64,000 nt of DNA. It comes from Nonomuraea cavernae. GTDB taxonomy: Bacteria > Actinomycetota > Actinomycetes > Streptosporangiales > Streptosporangiaceae. Below the pieces are notes generated by a model that had not been told where the DNA came from, ran no database searches, and saw only the letters and a list, made by a program, of their open reading frames with translations. Each line of letters begins with the position of its first letter. Position 1 is the first letter of the stretch. This document shows positions 1 to 7,560 of this stretch, piece after piece. Made by a program: the position numbers and the translations under genes. The stretch spans positions 137,387-201,386 of the forward strand of contig NZ_BMNH01000009.1 of the NCBI RefSeq assembly GCF_014646355.1. The letters are read 5' to 3'.

Positions 1-2
1 TC

Positions 3-1187
3 GGCGACGTACAGGGCACCAGGCACGTCGAGACCCGCTTCGGCACGCGGGTCAAGGTGCTGGAGGAGAACGCGGCCGCCGCGCTGGAGGTGATGAGCCG
101 GTTCGCGGTGGACCCGCGCTGGCTGGTCTACCTGCCGCCGACCATGGCGCCGCCGGAGACGTCCCGGCTGGACGGCTTCCTGGAGCACCCGCACGAGGCG
201 TTCGAGGAGTTCGCCGCCGCCGGCGTGACCGAGGTCGTGTGCGAGGAGAAGCACATGGGCTCGCGGGCCGTCGCCGTGCTGGCCCGTACGCCGGAGGTCG
301 CGGCGGCTCGGTTCGGCGTCACGGACGGCGGCTCGGGCACCGTCTACACCCGCACCGGACGGCCGTTCTTCGGCGACCTGGCGCCCCTGGTCGACGGCCT
401 CCGGGAGGCGTGCGAGCCACTGTGGACGGCGCTCGGCTCGGACTGGGTGGCGCTCGACTGCGAGCTGCTGCCCTGGTCGGCCAAGGCGGGCGAGCTGATC
501 AGGGCCCAGTACGCCTCGGTGGGGGCGGCGGCCCGGGCGGCGCTGCCCGAGGCGGTGTCCGCCCTGGAGGCTGCGGCCGGGCGCGGGCTGGACGTGGGCG
601 GACTGCTCGACCGCACCCGCCGCCGGGCCGGCAACGCGGCGCTGTTCCGTGACGCCTACGCGCGTTACTGCTGGCCGGTCGACGGTCTCGACGGCGTGCG
701 GCTGGCGCCGTTCCAGATCCTGGCCTGCGAGGGGCGGGCGACGGCGCTGGAGCCGCACGCCTGGCACCTGTCGACGCTGGCGCTGCTCGACTCGCCGCTG
801 ATCACCCCGACCCGTCACGTGTTCGTCTCGCTGGACTCCGCGGAGTCCCGTGCCGGGGCGGTGGCCTGGTGGGAGGCGCTGACGGCGGCCGGCGGCGAGG
901 GCATGGTGGTCAAGCCCGCCGTCCACACGCCGGGCCGGGTGCAGCCGGGCGTCAAGGTGCGGGGCCGCGAGTACCTGCGCATCATCTACGGGCCCGACTA
1001 CACCGAGTCGCTGGACGTGCTGCGCAGGCGCTTCCTCGGCAAGAAGCGGTCGATGGCGCTGCGCGAGCACGCGCTGGGCCTGGAGGCCCTGTCCCGGCTG
1101 GCCGACGGCGATCCGGGCTGGCGCGTGCACGAGCCGGTCTTCGCGGTGCTCGCCCTGGAGTCCGAGCCGGTCGACCCCAGGCTCTGA
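3..1187 (+). CDS. Polynucleotide kinase-phosphatase (Pnkp), C-terminal ligase part, 5' end outside window
   Basis: The frame is open from base 3, so only the last 394 residues of the protein are visible. They cover the end of the phosphatase domain (GTRHVETRFG, EENAAAALEVMSRF, DPRWLVYLPPTM) and the adenylyltransferase/ligase domain. The nucleotidyl-transferase motif EKHMGSRA carries the lysine expected to be adenylated, near visible residue 83. GGEGMVVKP and the C-terminal KVRGREYLRIIYGPDY match ligase motifs of bacterial Pnkp. In this family one polypeptide heals and seals broken RNA together with the methyltransferase Hen1, usually encoded upstream. The gene ends at TGA 1185-1187, just before a tandem repeat. 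The family call is firm; the upstream partner is inferred. Confidence 0.9.
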   Translation, partial: GDVQGTRHVETRFGTRVKVLEENAAAALEVMSRFAVDPRWLVYLPPTMAPPETSRLDGFLEHPHEAFEEFAAAGVTEVVCEEKHMGSRAVAVLARTPEVAAARFGVTDGGSGTVYTRTGRPFFGDLAPLVDGLREACEPLWTALGSDWVALDCELLPWSAKAGELIRAQYASVGAAARAALPEAVSALEAAAGRGLDVGGLLDRTRRRAGNAALFRDAYARYCWPVDGLDGVRLAPFQILACEGRATALEPHAWHLSTLALLDSPLITPTRHVFVSLDSAESRAGAVAWWEALTAAGGEGMVVKPAVHTPGRVQPGVKVRGREYLRIIYGPDYTESLDVLRRRFLGKKRSMALREHALGLEALSRLADGDPGWRVHEPVFAVLALESEPVDPRL

Positions 1188-1195
1188 CCGCCCTC

Positions 1196-1285
1196 ACTCC
1201 CGCCGGCCGACACGTCAGCTCCCCCACTCCCGCCGGGCCGACGCGTCAGCCTCCCATACCTGCCGGGCCGACGCGTCAGCTTCCC
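1196..1285. repeat. Three tandem 30-base repeats
   Basis: Units at 1196-1225, 1226-1255 and 1256-1285 share a core ending in CGACRCGTCAGC. Unit 3 overlaps the stop codon of the minus-strand gene that follows, so the array looks like repeated duplication of that gene's 3' end, each unit keeping a TCA (TGA on the minus strand). It lies between two convergent genes. Confidence 0.8.
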
Positions 1286-1719
1286 TTGGCGCACCAAGCC
1301 CTGACGGCGGTGACGATCTGGCCGGCCTGGTGGCGGGTCACGTCGGTGAAACGCTCCTGGGCGTTGCTGACCACCTCGGTCTCCGGCACTCCCTGGACGA
1401 GCTCCAGGCAGGTGGCGCGGGCCCGCGTCAGCGTGCGCGGCTCCTCGGCCACCAGCCACGGGGCGATCCCGTCCAGCCGGGCCAGGAACTCCGACCACTG
1501 CTCCCCGCTCGGATCCGGTGTCCCGCTCACCATTCCGGACGCCGCCCCGGGCAGCCGGTCACTCGTCCCGGAGAACGGCGGTGCGGTGCCCAGGGCCAGG
1601 ATCAGCGCGGCGGCCACCCCGGCCACCACGATGCCCGTGAGGGACACCCACACCAGCGGGCCCCGCCGAAGCCGGCGGCTCGTGGACGATCGGTGCTCCG
1701 GTGAGCGCTGGGGACCCAT
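1276..1719 (-). CDS. Small membrane-anchored protein of unknown function
   Basis: The product is about 147 residues: a short basic cytoplasmic N-terminus, one membrane segment (PLVWVSLTGIVVAGVAAALI, about residues 20-45), then a soluble extracellular part. The soluble part has two cysteines (RATCLEL and RAWCAKGS) that could form a disulfide. I do not recognise the family. I chose ATG 1719; a GTG at 1728 adds three residues, and neither start has a clear ribosome-binding site. It converges with the Pnkp gene, and its 3' end lies inside the 30-base repeat array. The left att copy of the first integrated element lies about 100 bases upstream. Confidence 0.6.
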   Translation of the reverse strand: MGPQRSPEHRSSTSRRLRRGPLVWVSLTGIVVAGVAAALILALGTAPPFSGTSDRLPGAASGMVSGTPDPSGEQWSEFLARLDGIAPWLVAEEPRTLTRARATCLELVQGVPETEVVSNAQERFTDVTRHQAGQIVTAVRAWCAKGS

Positions 1720-1823
1720 GCTGCGCACCGTACGCCCTCATGGGCGAATCATCCGGTTCTCACGCGTACGGACGCCCGAAAAAGCCCTTCCGGGCCGGAC
1801 AAACCCCCGAGAGCTAGCCTCTG

Positions 1824-1864
1824 ACCAGCAGCGCGACGCACTCCACGTGGTGGGTCATCGGGAA
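1824..1864. other. Left attachment site (att copy) of element 1
   Basis: These 41 bases are identical to 6233-6273, which is the 3' end of the RNA methyltransferase gene. Read on the minus strand they encode PMTHHVECVALLV, the last residues of that enzyme. The copy directly follows the C-terminal end of an integrase relic, as expected for att next to int. Identity stops abruptly on both sides. Confidence 0.85.
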
Positions 1865-1865
1865 C

Positions 1866-2232
1866 ACATGGAATTCACTTCGCCCAGGTCGGATCCGGAT
1901 TACCGATCCACTATCAGGCTTCGTGCGCTCCTGGTGCGCGTCGATCTTCAACCACGCCGCCTCAACCTCTCCATGCGCGTCCGGAGCGAGATGCGTATAC
2001 CACAGAGTCGTCTGATACGCAGCGTGACCAAGCAGGTCCTTGACTCAGTACAGATCGACACCCTACTGCACCAGCCAGCTGGCCGCCGTATGACGACAGT
2101 CATGCGGGTCGTAACGTGGCACCGGATCGCCCCGCCGCTCCTTCGGCAACCCGCGATTCGCCTCCTCGATCTTCACGTTCGCAGCGTCGATCGCCTCGTA
2201 CCAGACGACCCGCCAGTTCGCCCCCGACAGCA
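1866..2232 (-). pseudogene. Tyrosine recombinase (integrase), C-terminal relic with two stop codons
   Basis: The minus strand translates to a typical catalytic C-terminus: RYDPHDCRHTAASWLVQ, stop, GVDLY, stop, VKDLLGHAAYQTT, LWYTHLAPDAHGEV. The HxxR box (HDCRH), the LGH box and a tyrosine in the expected place are all present. Two in-frame stops interrupt it, at 2063-2065 (TAG where CAG is usual) and 2045-2047 (TGA where CGA is usual), both explicable as C-to-T changes. The N-terminal half is missing; homology stops where the holin-like gene starts on the other strand. It sits beside the left att copy, so it is probably the enzyme that inserted element 1. It cannot make active recombinase now. 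Confidence 0.85.
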
Positions 2233-2514
2233 ATGCAGCTCCTCGTGAAGACGTTCCAGCAGAGCCAGAAGCTGGCCGCCAACGGCGTGATCGCGCTGCT
2301 CGTGGCGGTGCTCACCCGGCCGTTCGTCGTGTCGGCCCTCACCGGCGCCCTGTCCACCGCGCTGACAGGGATGGCGTCGTTCGGGCTGCCGCTGACGGAG
2401 GTGCAGACGGGCGCGTTTGTGATGCTCGTGTCGGCGGTGCTCGGTCTGGTACTCCGCTCGAATGTGTCGCCGGGGCCGGCCACGTCGTCGTACCCACCGG
2501 GGTCGCATTCCTGA
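2233..2514 (+). CDS. Small holin-like membrane protein
   Basis: The product is 93 residues with two predicted membrane helices, LAANGVIALLVAVLTRPFVV (about 14-34) and TGAFVMLVSAVLGLVL (about 58-74), and a short Pro/Ser tail. Size and two-helix layout resemble phage holins, but no family motif settles it. I chose ATG 2233 because the frame upstream runs through the antisense integrase relic; no strong ribosome-binding site precedes it. A good terminator follows at 2610. If it is a holin, element 1 descends from a phage. It may also simply be an unknown membrane peptide. Confidence 0.5.
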   Translation: MQLLVKTFQQSQKLAANGVIALLVAVLTRPFVVSALTGALSTALTGMASFGLPLTEVQTGAFVMLVSAVLGLVLRSNVSPGPATSSYPPGSHS

Positions 2515-2609
2515 GTCGCCGTCCCGTGTCCTCGAGGGACGGTCTGGTCTTCCCCGCGCGGGTTTCTTAGGTTCGGGACTCCCGACAAGCCCTGTGACAG
2601 GGGATGCGA

Positions 2610-2652
2610 GAAGCCCCGCCCACTCTCTTCGGAGGGTGGGCAGGGCTTCTTC
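2610..2652. terminator. Bidirectional hairpin terminator
   Basis: Arms 2610-2623 and 2636-2649 pair over 14 bases with one mismatch (GAAGCCCCGCCCAC against GTGGGCAGGGCTTC), with a 12-base loop and a short T/C tail. It lies between the convergent holin-like and APH genes. Confidence 0.8.
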
Positions 2653-2665
2653 GTCGTGCCTGGGA

Positions 2666-3562
2666 TCAGGCCCGGTACTCGACCCATGCCCGGCCGGCGG
2701 TGGCTGCGCGAGCCCGCGACGCCCGGATTTCTGCGGGGCCGTTGCGGGCGACGAACTCGCGGAACAGCGACCAGACCGCAGCGAGCCCGGTCACTGCGTC
2801 CTCTGGGGCGCTCTTGAAGGCGAGCACCTGGGCGGCAAGTGATTCGGCCCGCTCCGGCGTGTGCCCGGCGAGGATCAGCCTCGGGACGAACAGGGCAGTC
2901 TCGACCCACGCGGCGCCCTCGCAGGCCAGCCCCCAGTCGAGGACCCGCACGCCGCCCGCAGTGGCGAGCAGGTTGCCTGCATGGAGGTCGGCGTGCAGCA
3001 GCGTGTCGCCGGCGAGGGCGTCGAGGTCGAGGCAGGCACGGGCGTGACGGTAGGCGGCGAGCGCTTCCAGGTCTGCGGGAGGGTTTGCGAGCAGGGCGTC
3101 CGCGCGCTTCCGGAGGAACTCGACGTTGTCGCCGACAGGCGGCACGTCGGCGCCGGGGGCCGGGGTGAGTTCCTGGCCGAGCACCTGCACGAGGTCGAGG
3201 GCCCCGGCCAGGTCGGGCGAGTCGGGTCCGAGGTTCACGTCGCGGATGGCTGCGACGTAGCCGAAGACCAAGGCCACCCAACCGGCGGTGTGCCCGCTCC
3301 ACAGCATGCGTGGGGCGGGCACACTCTCAGGTAGGGCGGCGCCGACGAGGCGCTCCCGCTGGTAGAGCCGGGCGGACGGCACGTCGTCGGGCAGGGCCTT
3401 CACGAACAGCGGTCCCGCCGCGGTGTCGAGGCGGGCAGCGAGGCCTGCGGTGAGACCGGCCGGCACGGGCGTGACCGTCCTGATCGGGCCGGTCGCCTCC
3501 CCGATGGCGTCACGTACCTCTGCGGGCAGGTCGTCCCATCGGTGTCCCGTCATCCTTGGCAC
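2666..3562 (-). CDS. Aminoglycoside phosphotransferase (APH) family kinase
   Basis: The product is 298 residues with the protein-kinase-like APH fold. The catalytic loop HADLHAGNLL (near residue 190) carries the Asp and Asn of the HxDxxxxN signature. RVLDWGLACEG follows as the metal-binding DxD/DFG-like segment, here DWG. An N-terminal GPLFVKALPDD supplies the likely ATP-binding lysine. The substrate cannot be read from sequence; most environmental APH relatives act on other small molecules, so antibiotic resistance should not be assumed. GTG 3562 is preceded by GGAG at nine bases; ATG 3553 is the alternative. It lies 32 bases downstream of, and probably in one operon with, the Cys/His-tailed protein gene. 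Confidence 0.85.
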   Translation of the reverse strand: MPRMTGHRWDDLPAEVRDAIGEATGPIRTVTPVPAGLTAGLAARLDTAAGPLFVKALPDDVPSARLYQRERLVGAALPESVPAPRMLWSGHTAGWVALVFGYVAAIRDVNLGPDSPDLAGALDLVQVLGQELTPAPGADVPPVGDNVEFLRKRADALLANPPADLEALAAYRHARACLDLDALAGDTLLHADLHAGNLLATAGGVRVLDWGLACEGAAWVETALFVPRLILAGHTPERAESLAAQVLAFKSAPEDAVTGLAAVWSLFREFVARNGPAEIRASRARAATAGRAWVEYRA

Positions 3563-3594
3563 TGTACGCCGCTCCTGCCTGGCCGGAAGCTATC

Positions 3595-4044
3595 TCAGGT
3601 GCTGTCGACGCAGCCTTCGTGGCACTGGCTGCACTTCTGGTTGCACTTGGCGCTGTGCGGCCACAGCGTCAGGTCGACCCGGTAGCCGGCACGCTTCATG
3701 GCGGTCATGGTGGCGGCCGGTCCGCCGCCGGCCGACTCGCCGGGGGCGTCGTCGGGCTGATGGTGGATGAACCTACCCGCGGCCCGGAAGCAGAACTCGG
3801 CGTACTCCTTGGTGTACAGGATGAACGTGTGCCAGCCGATGTCGACCAACTCGCTCGGGCCGAGGCGGGCGTCGGGGTTGGCGGCGCAGGTGGCGAGGAA
3901 CGCCAAAGCCTGCTCCATGATCTGGTCGGCCTGGTGGGCGTGCTGGGGGTGGTCGGCGCGGATGCGCGCGACGAGCCGACCGAGCAGTTGAGGGGTGATG
4001 AGGGTGCGGGCGTTGGCGGTGGGGCGTTCGACCGTGATGGTCAT
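3595..4044 (-). CDS. Conserved small protein with WHTFILYT motif and Cys/His-rich C-terminus
   Basis: The product is 149 residues. The central part, LVDIGWHTFILYTKEYAEFC followed by GRFIHH, resembles actinobacterial proteins often labelled glycine-rich-domain-like. The extreme C-terminus, CNQKCSQCHEGCVDST, holds four cysteines and one histidine in 12 residues. That could bind metal or be a modified peptide tail. The start ATG 4044 has a very good ribosome-binding site (GGAGGA, five bases away). It is divergent from the XRE regulator, with about 200 bases between, and is followed by the APH-family kinase. Function is unknown. The kinase, this protein and a divergent regulator look like one accessory unit, which is inference from layout. 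Confidence 0.7.
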   Translation of the reverse strand: MTITVERPTANARTLITPQLLGRLVARIRADHPQHAHQADQIMEQALAFLATCAANPDARLGPSELVDIGWHTFILYTKEYAEFCFRAAGRFIHHQPDDAPGESAGGGPAATMTAMKRAGYRVDLTLWPHSAKCNQKCSQCHEGCVDST

Positions 4045-4241
4045 GTCGTCCTCCGAACGGTCCTGCCTCCCGGGTTGGGAGGCTTGCTCTCACGATGGCT
4101 GCAGACCGGGCTCGGGGTCATTGCCGGGTGGCTCGACGGTCATTGAGGGTCTGGCGTCAATCACATCGGTGTGGCCTGCACGGTAAGTGCCGGGTCGGCT
4201 ACGGTGCAGCCACCGGTGTTCGCGAGCCGTGGAGGCGTCCG

Positions 4242-5638
4242 ATGGGGATCACCAGGTCAAGGCGTGCCCAGATCCAGCGCGAGGCGACGACCATCCGGAT
4301 GCGAGCTCAGCGTGCCGGCCACACGACGGAGCGGATCGTCACCGAGCTGCGCAACGCCCTGCCCGAGTTGACAGCGCTGGAGGCGTGGCGGCTGGCGTTG
4401 GGCTGGTCGAGGGCGCAGGTGGTCGAGCAGGTGGCTGCCGCCTACTTCGGCGAGGGACTCCGGCCGCCAGGACTGTCCGAAGCACGGCTGTGCCGCATGG
4501 AGCACGGCCAGGAGCGTCCCGGCCCCGAGTATGCGGAGATGCTCGCCCGCGCCTACGGCACGAGCCAGGAGACGCTGGGACTGATGTCTCGGTGCGTGTG
4601 CGGGCGAGACCGTCGCGGATATGGTCAGCTCGGGTGCTGGACGCCGCTGCTACTGCCAGGAGTGGACATGACGTCAGCAAGTGGACTACCAGCCGTACGC
4701 GAGTCGCTGCGGCTGGCCCTGCTCGACGCCCCGCAGGGCGACCCCGCGGTGGTCGAGCTGGTGGAGGTAGCGGTGGAGCACTACGCCCTCAACTACAGCC
4801 GCCATGCGCCATCGCACCTGTTCGACGAGGTACATGCGTCCCGCAGGATGCTCGCCGAGGCCCTGGCCGCGCCCGGCGGCGACGGGATCCACAGAGACCT
4901 TCGGCGGGCGACGGGCTGGCTATCGGGCCTGCTCGGCAACCTCGCCTACCATCTGGCCGACCAGAGCGGCGCCCGCGCCCATCTCGCGCTGGCGGCATCC
5001 CTCGGCGAGCGCGTCGGGGATACCCGGCTGGTCGCGTGGACGCTCGGGGCGCAAAGCATGCTCGCCCGCGCCCGCCATGACCTGCCCTCCGGCTCATCTA
5101 CGGCCAGGCCGGGCTGGAGCGCGCCCCGTCCCCGCTGGTGCGAGCTCAACTGCTGGGGTGGGCGGTACTGCCCTCCCTCGCACGTCTCGGCCGCACGACG
5201 GAGGCGGAACGCGCTCTCGGAGCGGCGACCGCGGCCCTCGGCGCGAGCGAGGAGGAGCCGGGCCGGTTCGGGTTCGACTTCGCCGAGTTGACGCTGCACG
5301 AGTCGGAGGCGTGGCTGGCGCTCGACCGTACCGACCGGGCCGCTATCCGCGCGGAGGCATCCGTAGCCGGCTGCACTCCGTACACGCCCGGCTGGACGGC
5401 GGCGACGCTCGTCCTCGCCCAAGCGGAGGCTCCGACGCAGCCGGGAGACGCTGCGGGGCGGGCTCTCGACGTGCTGGAGCGGGTCCCTGCGGACCGGCTG
5501 CGCTCGACATCCCGCGACCGATTGCGGACCCTGGTGAACGCCATGAGTGAGGCCGACATCGCCCCGGTACGGGATCTGCGTGAGCGGGCACGGGCCCTGC
5601 CGCCCCATACCGATATCGGCGGGCGCAGTACCGCCTGA
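4242..5638 (+). pseudogene. XRE-family regulator with TPR-like C-terminus, one-base frameshift
   Basis: ATG 4242 follows GGAGG. The first frame encodes an N-terminal helix-turn-helix (EAWRLALGWSRAQVVEQVAA, then SEARLCRMEHGQERPG, about residues 45-100) and a helical repeat region. Near 5085-5088 the frame is lost. Reading continues in the +2 frame with LIYGQAGLERAPSPLVRAQL and further TPR-like sequence up to TGA at 5638. One additional C in the CCC run at 5085-5087 would rejoin the frames and give a regulator of about 465 residues, normal for this type. It is either a recent mutation or a sequencing error. The gene is divergent from the Cys/His-tailed protein and probably controlled that operon. 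Confidence 0.75.
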
Positions 5639-5735
5639 AGGAGAGCGGCAGCTACGCGAGGCGGCGCGCGGCTAGATCCACGACCTCGACCAGGTCAGCC
5701 AGATCCACATGCTCAGCGAGTTCGCCGACGCACCC

Positions 5736-6029
5736 TCAGCGCGGTGATGGCCGACCGTGCAGCTCGATCGTCTCGGGTTTCACGCTCTTCGGGATGTCGA
5801 ACAGCACGATCCCGTTGACCTTGTTGCCGGGGTTGATCTTCTCGTACGGCGACTTGGAGGACTCCAAGTAGATCGTCGCGCCCGAGTCCGCCTCGAACTC
5901 CTTGCCCTTGGCGTACAGCTTCTGGGTCGAGCTCGTGAAGGCCTGGGCCTCATCGCCGATGTTCTTCACGGTGACGTGCACGAGCAGGAACACGCCCTGG
6001 GCGTCCGTGCCGAGGAACTCAATCTGAGG
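5736..6029 (-). pseudogene. DUF4352 extracellular-domain fragment, both ends missing
   Basis: The frame contains EFLGTDAQGVFLLVHVTVKN and YLESSKSPYEKINPGNKVNG followed by VLFDIPKSVKPETIELHG, the core beta-strands of DUF4352 (MPT63-like immunoglobulin fold). Members normally begin with a signal peptide or lipobox and about 40 more residues. Here an in-frame stop at 6030-6032 cuts that off, and the C-terminus ends abruptly in GRPSPR instead of the last strands. A GTG at 5993 could start an 85-residue piece, but it would have no secretion signal. It lies in element 1 near its right end and is probably a relic. Confidence 0.75.
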
Positions 6030-6086
6030 TCATTCGTGGGGCCGGAGCCTCCTGACGATGACGAGTGACCGCCTCGTGCGCGACGA

Positions 6087-6120
6087 CGCCCCGTCACCGG
6101 TTCGATGGCGGGGCGCTTTC
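6087..6120. terminator. Hairpin terminator near right end of element 1
   Basis: CGCCCCG (6087-6093) pairs with CGGGGCG (6109-6115), and three more weaker pairs extend inward. CTTTC follows on the plus strand. Confidence 0.6.
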
Positions 6121-6186
6121 ATGATCGTGCGTCACACGTGCGTCATGATCTTGAGATCTCCTGAGACACACTGAGACCCGTGAGAC
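6119..6186. repeat. Cluster of short direct repeats beside the right att site
   Basis: TCATGATC occurs at 6119 and 6143, CGTGCGTCA at 6126 and 6137, and TGAGAC at 6162, 6172 and 6181. The TGAGAC copies are 9-10 bases apart, about one helical turn. Placement 50-110 bases inside the right att copy suggests arm-type binding sites for integrase or an excision factor. The repeats are seen; the role is inferred. Confidence 0.55.
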
Positions 6187-6222
6187 AACTACTGTTGTCT
6201 TTCTCCAGGTCAGCTCCATGAT

Positions 6223-7479
6223 CTACTCCCTCACCAGCAGCGCGACGCACTCCACGTGGTGGGTCATCGGGAAGGCGTCGAAGGCGCGCAGATCGTCGAG
6301 GCGGTAGCCGCGCTCGGCCAGCCAGGCCAGGTCGCGGGCCAGCGTCGCCGGGTCGCAGGAGACGTAGACGACGCGCGGCGCCTCCAGCGAGGCCACCCGG
6401 TCCACGACATCGCGCCCGAGCCCGGTCCGGGGCGGGTCGACCACCACCAGGTCGGCCCGCTCGATCTGGAACCGGTCGAGCGCCTCCTCGACCCGGCCCC
6501 GCTCCACCCGCGCCTGAGGCAGGTCGCGCAGGTTGGCCCGGGCGTCGCGGACGGCCGCGGCGTCGGACTCCAGGCCGAAGACGGCCCCCTCCGGCCCCAC
6601 GGCCTCGGCCAGCCCGGCGGCGAACAGGCCCACCCCGCAGTAGAGGTCGAGCGCCCACTCCCCCGGCTCGGGAGCGGCGTAGGCCAGGACCGCGTCGAGC
6701 AGCGTCTCGGCGGCCCCGGGATGCACCTGCCAGAAGCCGCTGCCCGACACCCGGAACTCGCGGTCGCCCACCCGCTCGCGCAGCACGCCCGAGCCCCGGC
6801 GCGGCACCGTGCGGCCTTTGCCCTGGTCGAGCAGGACCGAGGCCGGCACGTCGAGGTCGGGCACGGCCACCGGGCGGTGCGAGCGGGGCCGGACGACCAC
6901 GGCGTGGTCGCCGCCGGAGGAGGCGATCACCTCGACCCCGGCCGCGCCCGGCCACTCGTGCCGCTCCGCGCCGGCCGCCTCCACCTCGGGGTGGGCGATC
7001 AGACAGGCGTCGACCGGCTGGATGTCGTGCGATCGGTGCTTGCGGAAGCCCAGCTCACCACCGGGGCGGGCGGCGAACTGCACGCGGGTGCGCCAGCCGA
7101 GCCCGCCGGGAGCGCCGGGCACCTCCTCGACGACGATCTTCCGATCGATGCCCGCCAGCCGCCGCAGCTGCTCGGCCACGACGTCGGCCTTGAGGGCGCG
7201 CTGCGCGTCAAGGGTGGCGTGCTGCCAGTCGCAGCCGCCGCAGCGGCCAGGACCCGCGTAGGGGCAGGGCGGCGTCACGCGGTCGGGAGACGGCTCCAGG
7301 ATCTCCACGGCGTCGGCCCGCAGGAACCGGGTCGTCTCCTCGGTGACCGCGGCGACGACCCGCTCACCCGGCAACGCGTGCCGGACGAAGACCACCCGGC
7401 CCTCGTGTCGTGCCACGCACCAGCCGCCGTGTGCGACCGGACCCACCGTCAACTCCAGAGATGCCTGTTCCACACGCAT
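6223..7479 (-). CDS. Class I SAM-dependent RNA (uracil-5) methyltransferase, TrmA/RlmCD family
   Basis: The product is 418 residues: N-terminal TRAM RNA-binding domain (about 1-60), then an iron-sulfur motif CPYAGPGRCGGCDWQ (Cys 72, 80, 83) with the fourth cysteine probably in VDACLIAHP. A Rossmann methyltransferase domain follows, with DLYCGVGLFAAGLA for SAM binding. The catalytic cysteine is in YVSCDPATLARDL and the general-base glutamate is in HHVECVALL. The family methylates C5 of uridine in tRNA or 23S rRNA; which one cannot be told. The gene corresponds in position to Rv2689c of M. tuberculosis. Its last codons are the attachment site of element 1, yet the protein keeps its catalytic glutamate. 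Confidence 0.9.
   Translation of the reverse strand: MRVEQASLELTVGPVAHGGWCVARHEGRVVFVRHALPGERVVAAVTEETTRFLRADAVEILEPSPDRVTPPCPYAGPGRCGGCDWQHATLDAQRALKADVVAEQLRRLAGIDRKIVVEEVPGAPGGLGWRTRVQFAARPGGELGFRKHRSHDIQPVDACLIAHPEVEAAGAERHEWPGAAGVEVIASSGGDHAVVVRPRSHRPVAVPDLDVPASVLLDQGKGRTVPRRGSGVLRERVGDREFRVSGSGFWQVHPGAAETLLDAVLAYAAPEPGEWALDLYCGVGLFAAGLAEAVGPEGAVFGLESDAAAVRDARANLRDLPQARVERGRVEEALDRFQIERADLVVVDPPRTGLGRDVVDRVASLEAPRVVYVSCDPATLARDLAWLAERGYRLDDLRAFDAFPMTHHVECVALLVRE
6233..6273. other. Right attachment site (att copy) of element 1
   Basis: This is a 41-base exact copy of 1824-1864 and forms codons near the 3' end of the RNA methyltransferase gene. To the left of it the element supplies the last codons (RE, stop). 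In the left copy the corresponding frame would end RG, stop, which may be the pre-insertion ending. Confidence 0.85.
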
Positions 7480-7560
7480 ACCCTATGCCCTGCCCCTACC
7501 GATCACTTTCGGGAATGGATCACCTACGGTGTGCGCGCAGTCAGGCGTTCGGGCAGCGGC

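Larger units (their letters stand above)
1824..6273. mobile_element. Decayed integrated element 1 (4.45 kb) in the 3' end of an RNA methyltransferase gene
   Basis: The element is bounded by 41-base perfect direct repeats. It holds, left to right, a tyrosine-integrase relic, a holin-like membrane protein, an APH-family kinase, a protein with a Cys/His-rich tail, a frameshifted XRE regulator and a DUF4352 fragment. Replication and structural genes are gone, so it could be a prophage or an AICE remnant. The right copy keeps the methyltransferase reading frame intact, which is usual when tyrosine integrases use the 3' end of a gene. The boundaries are seen directly; the type of parent element is inferred. 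Confidence 0.75.

Noticed and set aside
869-2248. 459-codon open frame on the plus strand
   Set aside because: It overlaps the Pnkp gene, the repeats, the antisense small gene and the integrase relic; no family is recognisable.
2666-3562. Antibiotic-resistance call for the APH-like gene
   Set aside because: Only the kinase fold is visible; nothing in the sequence shows that an aminoglycoside is the substrate.
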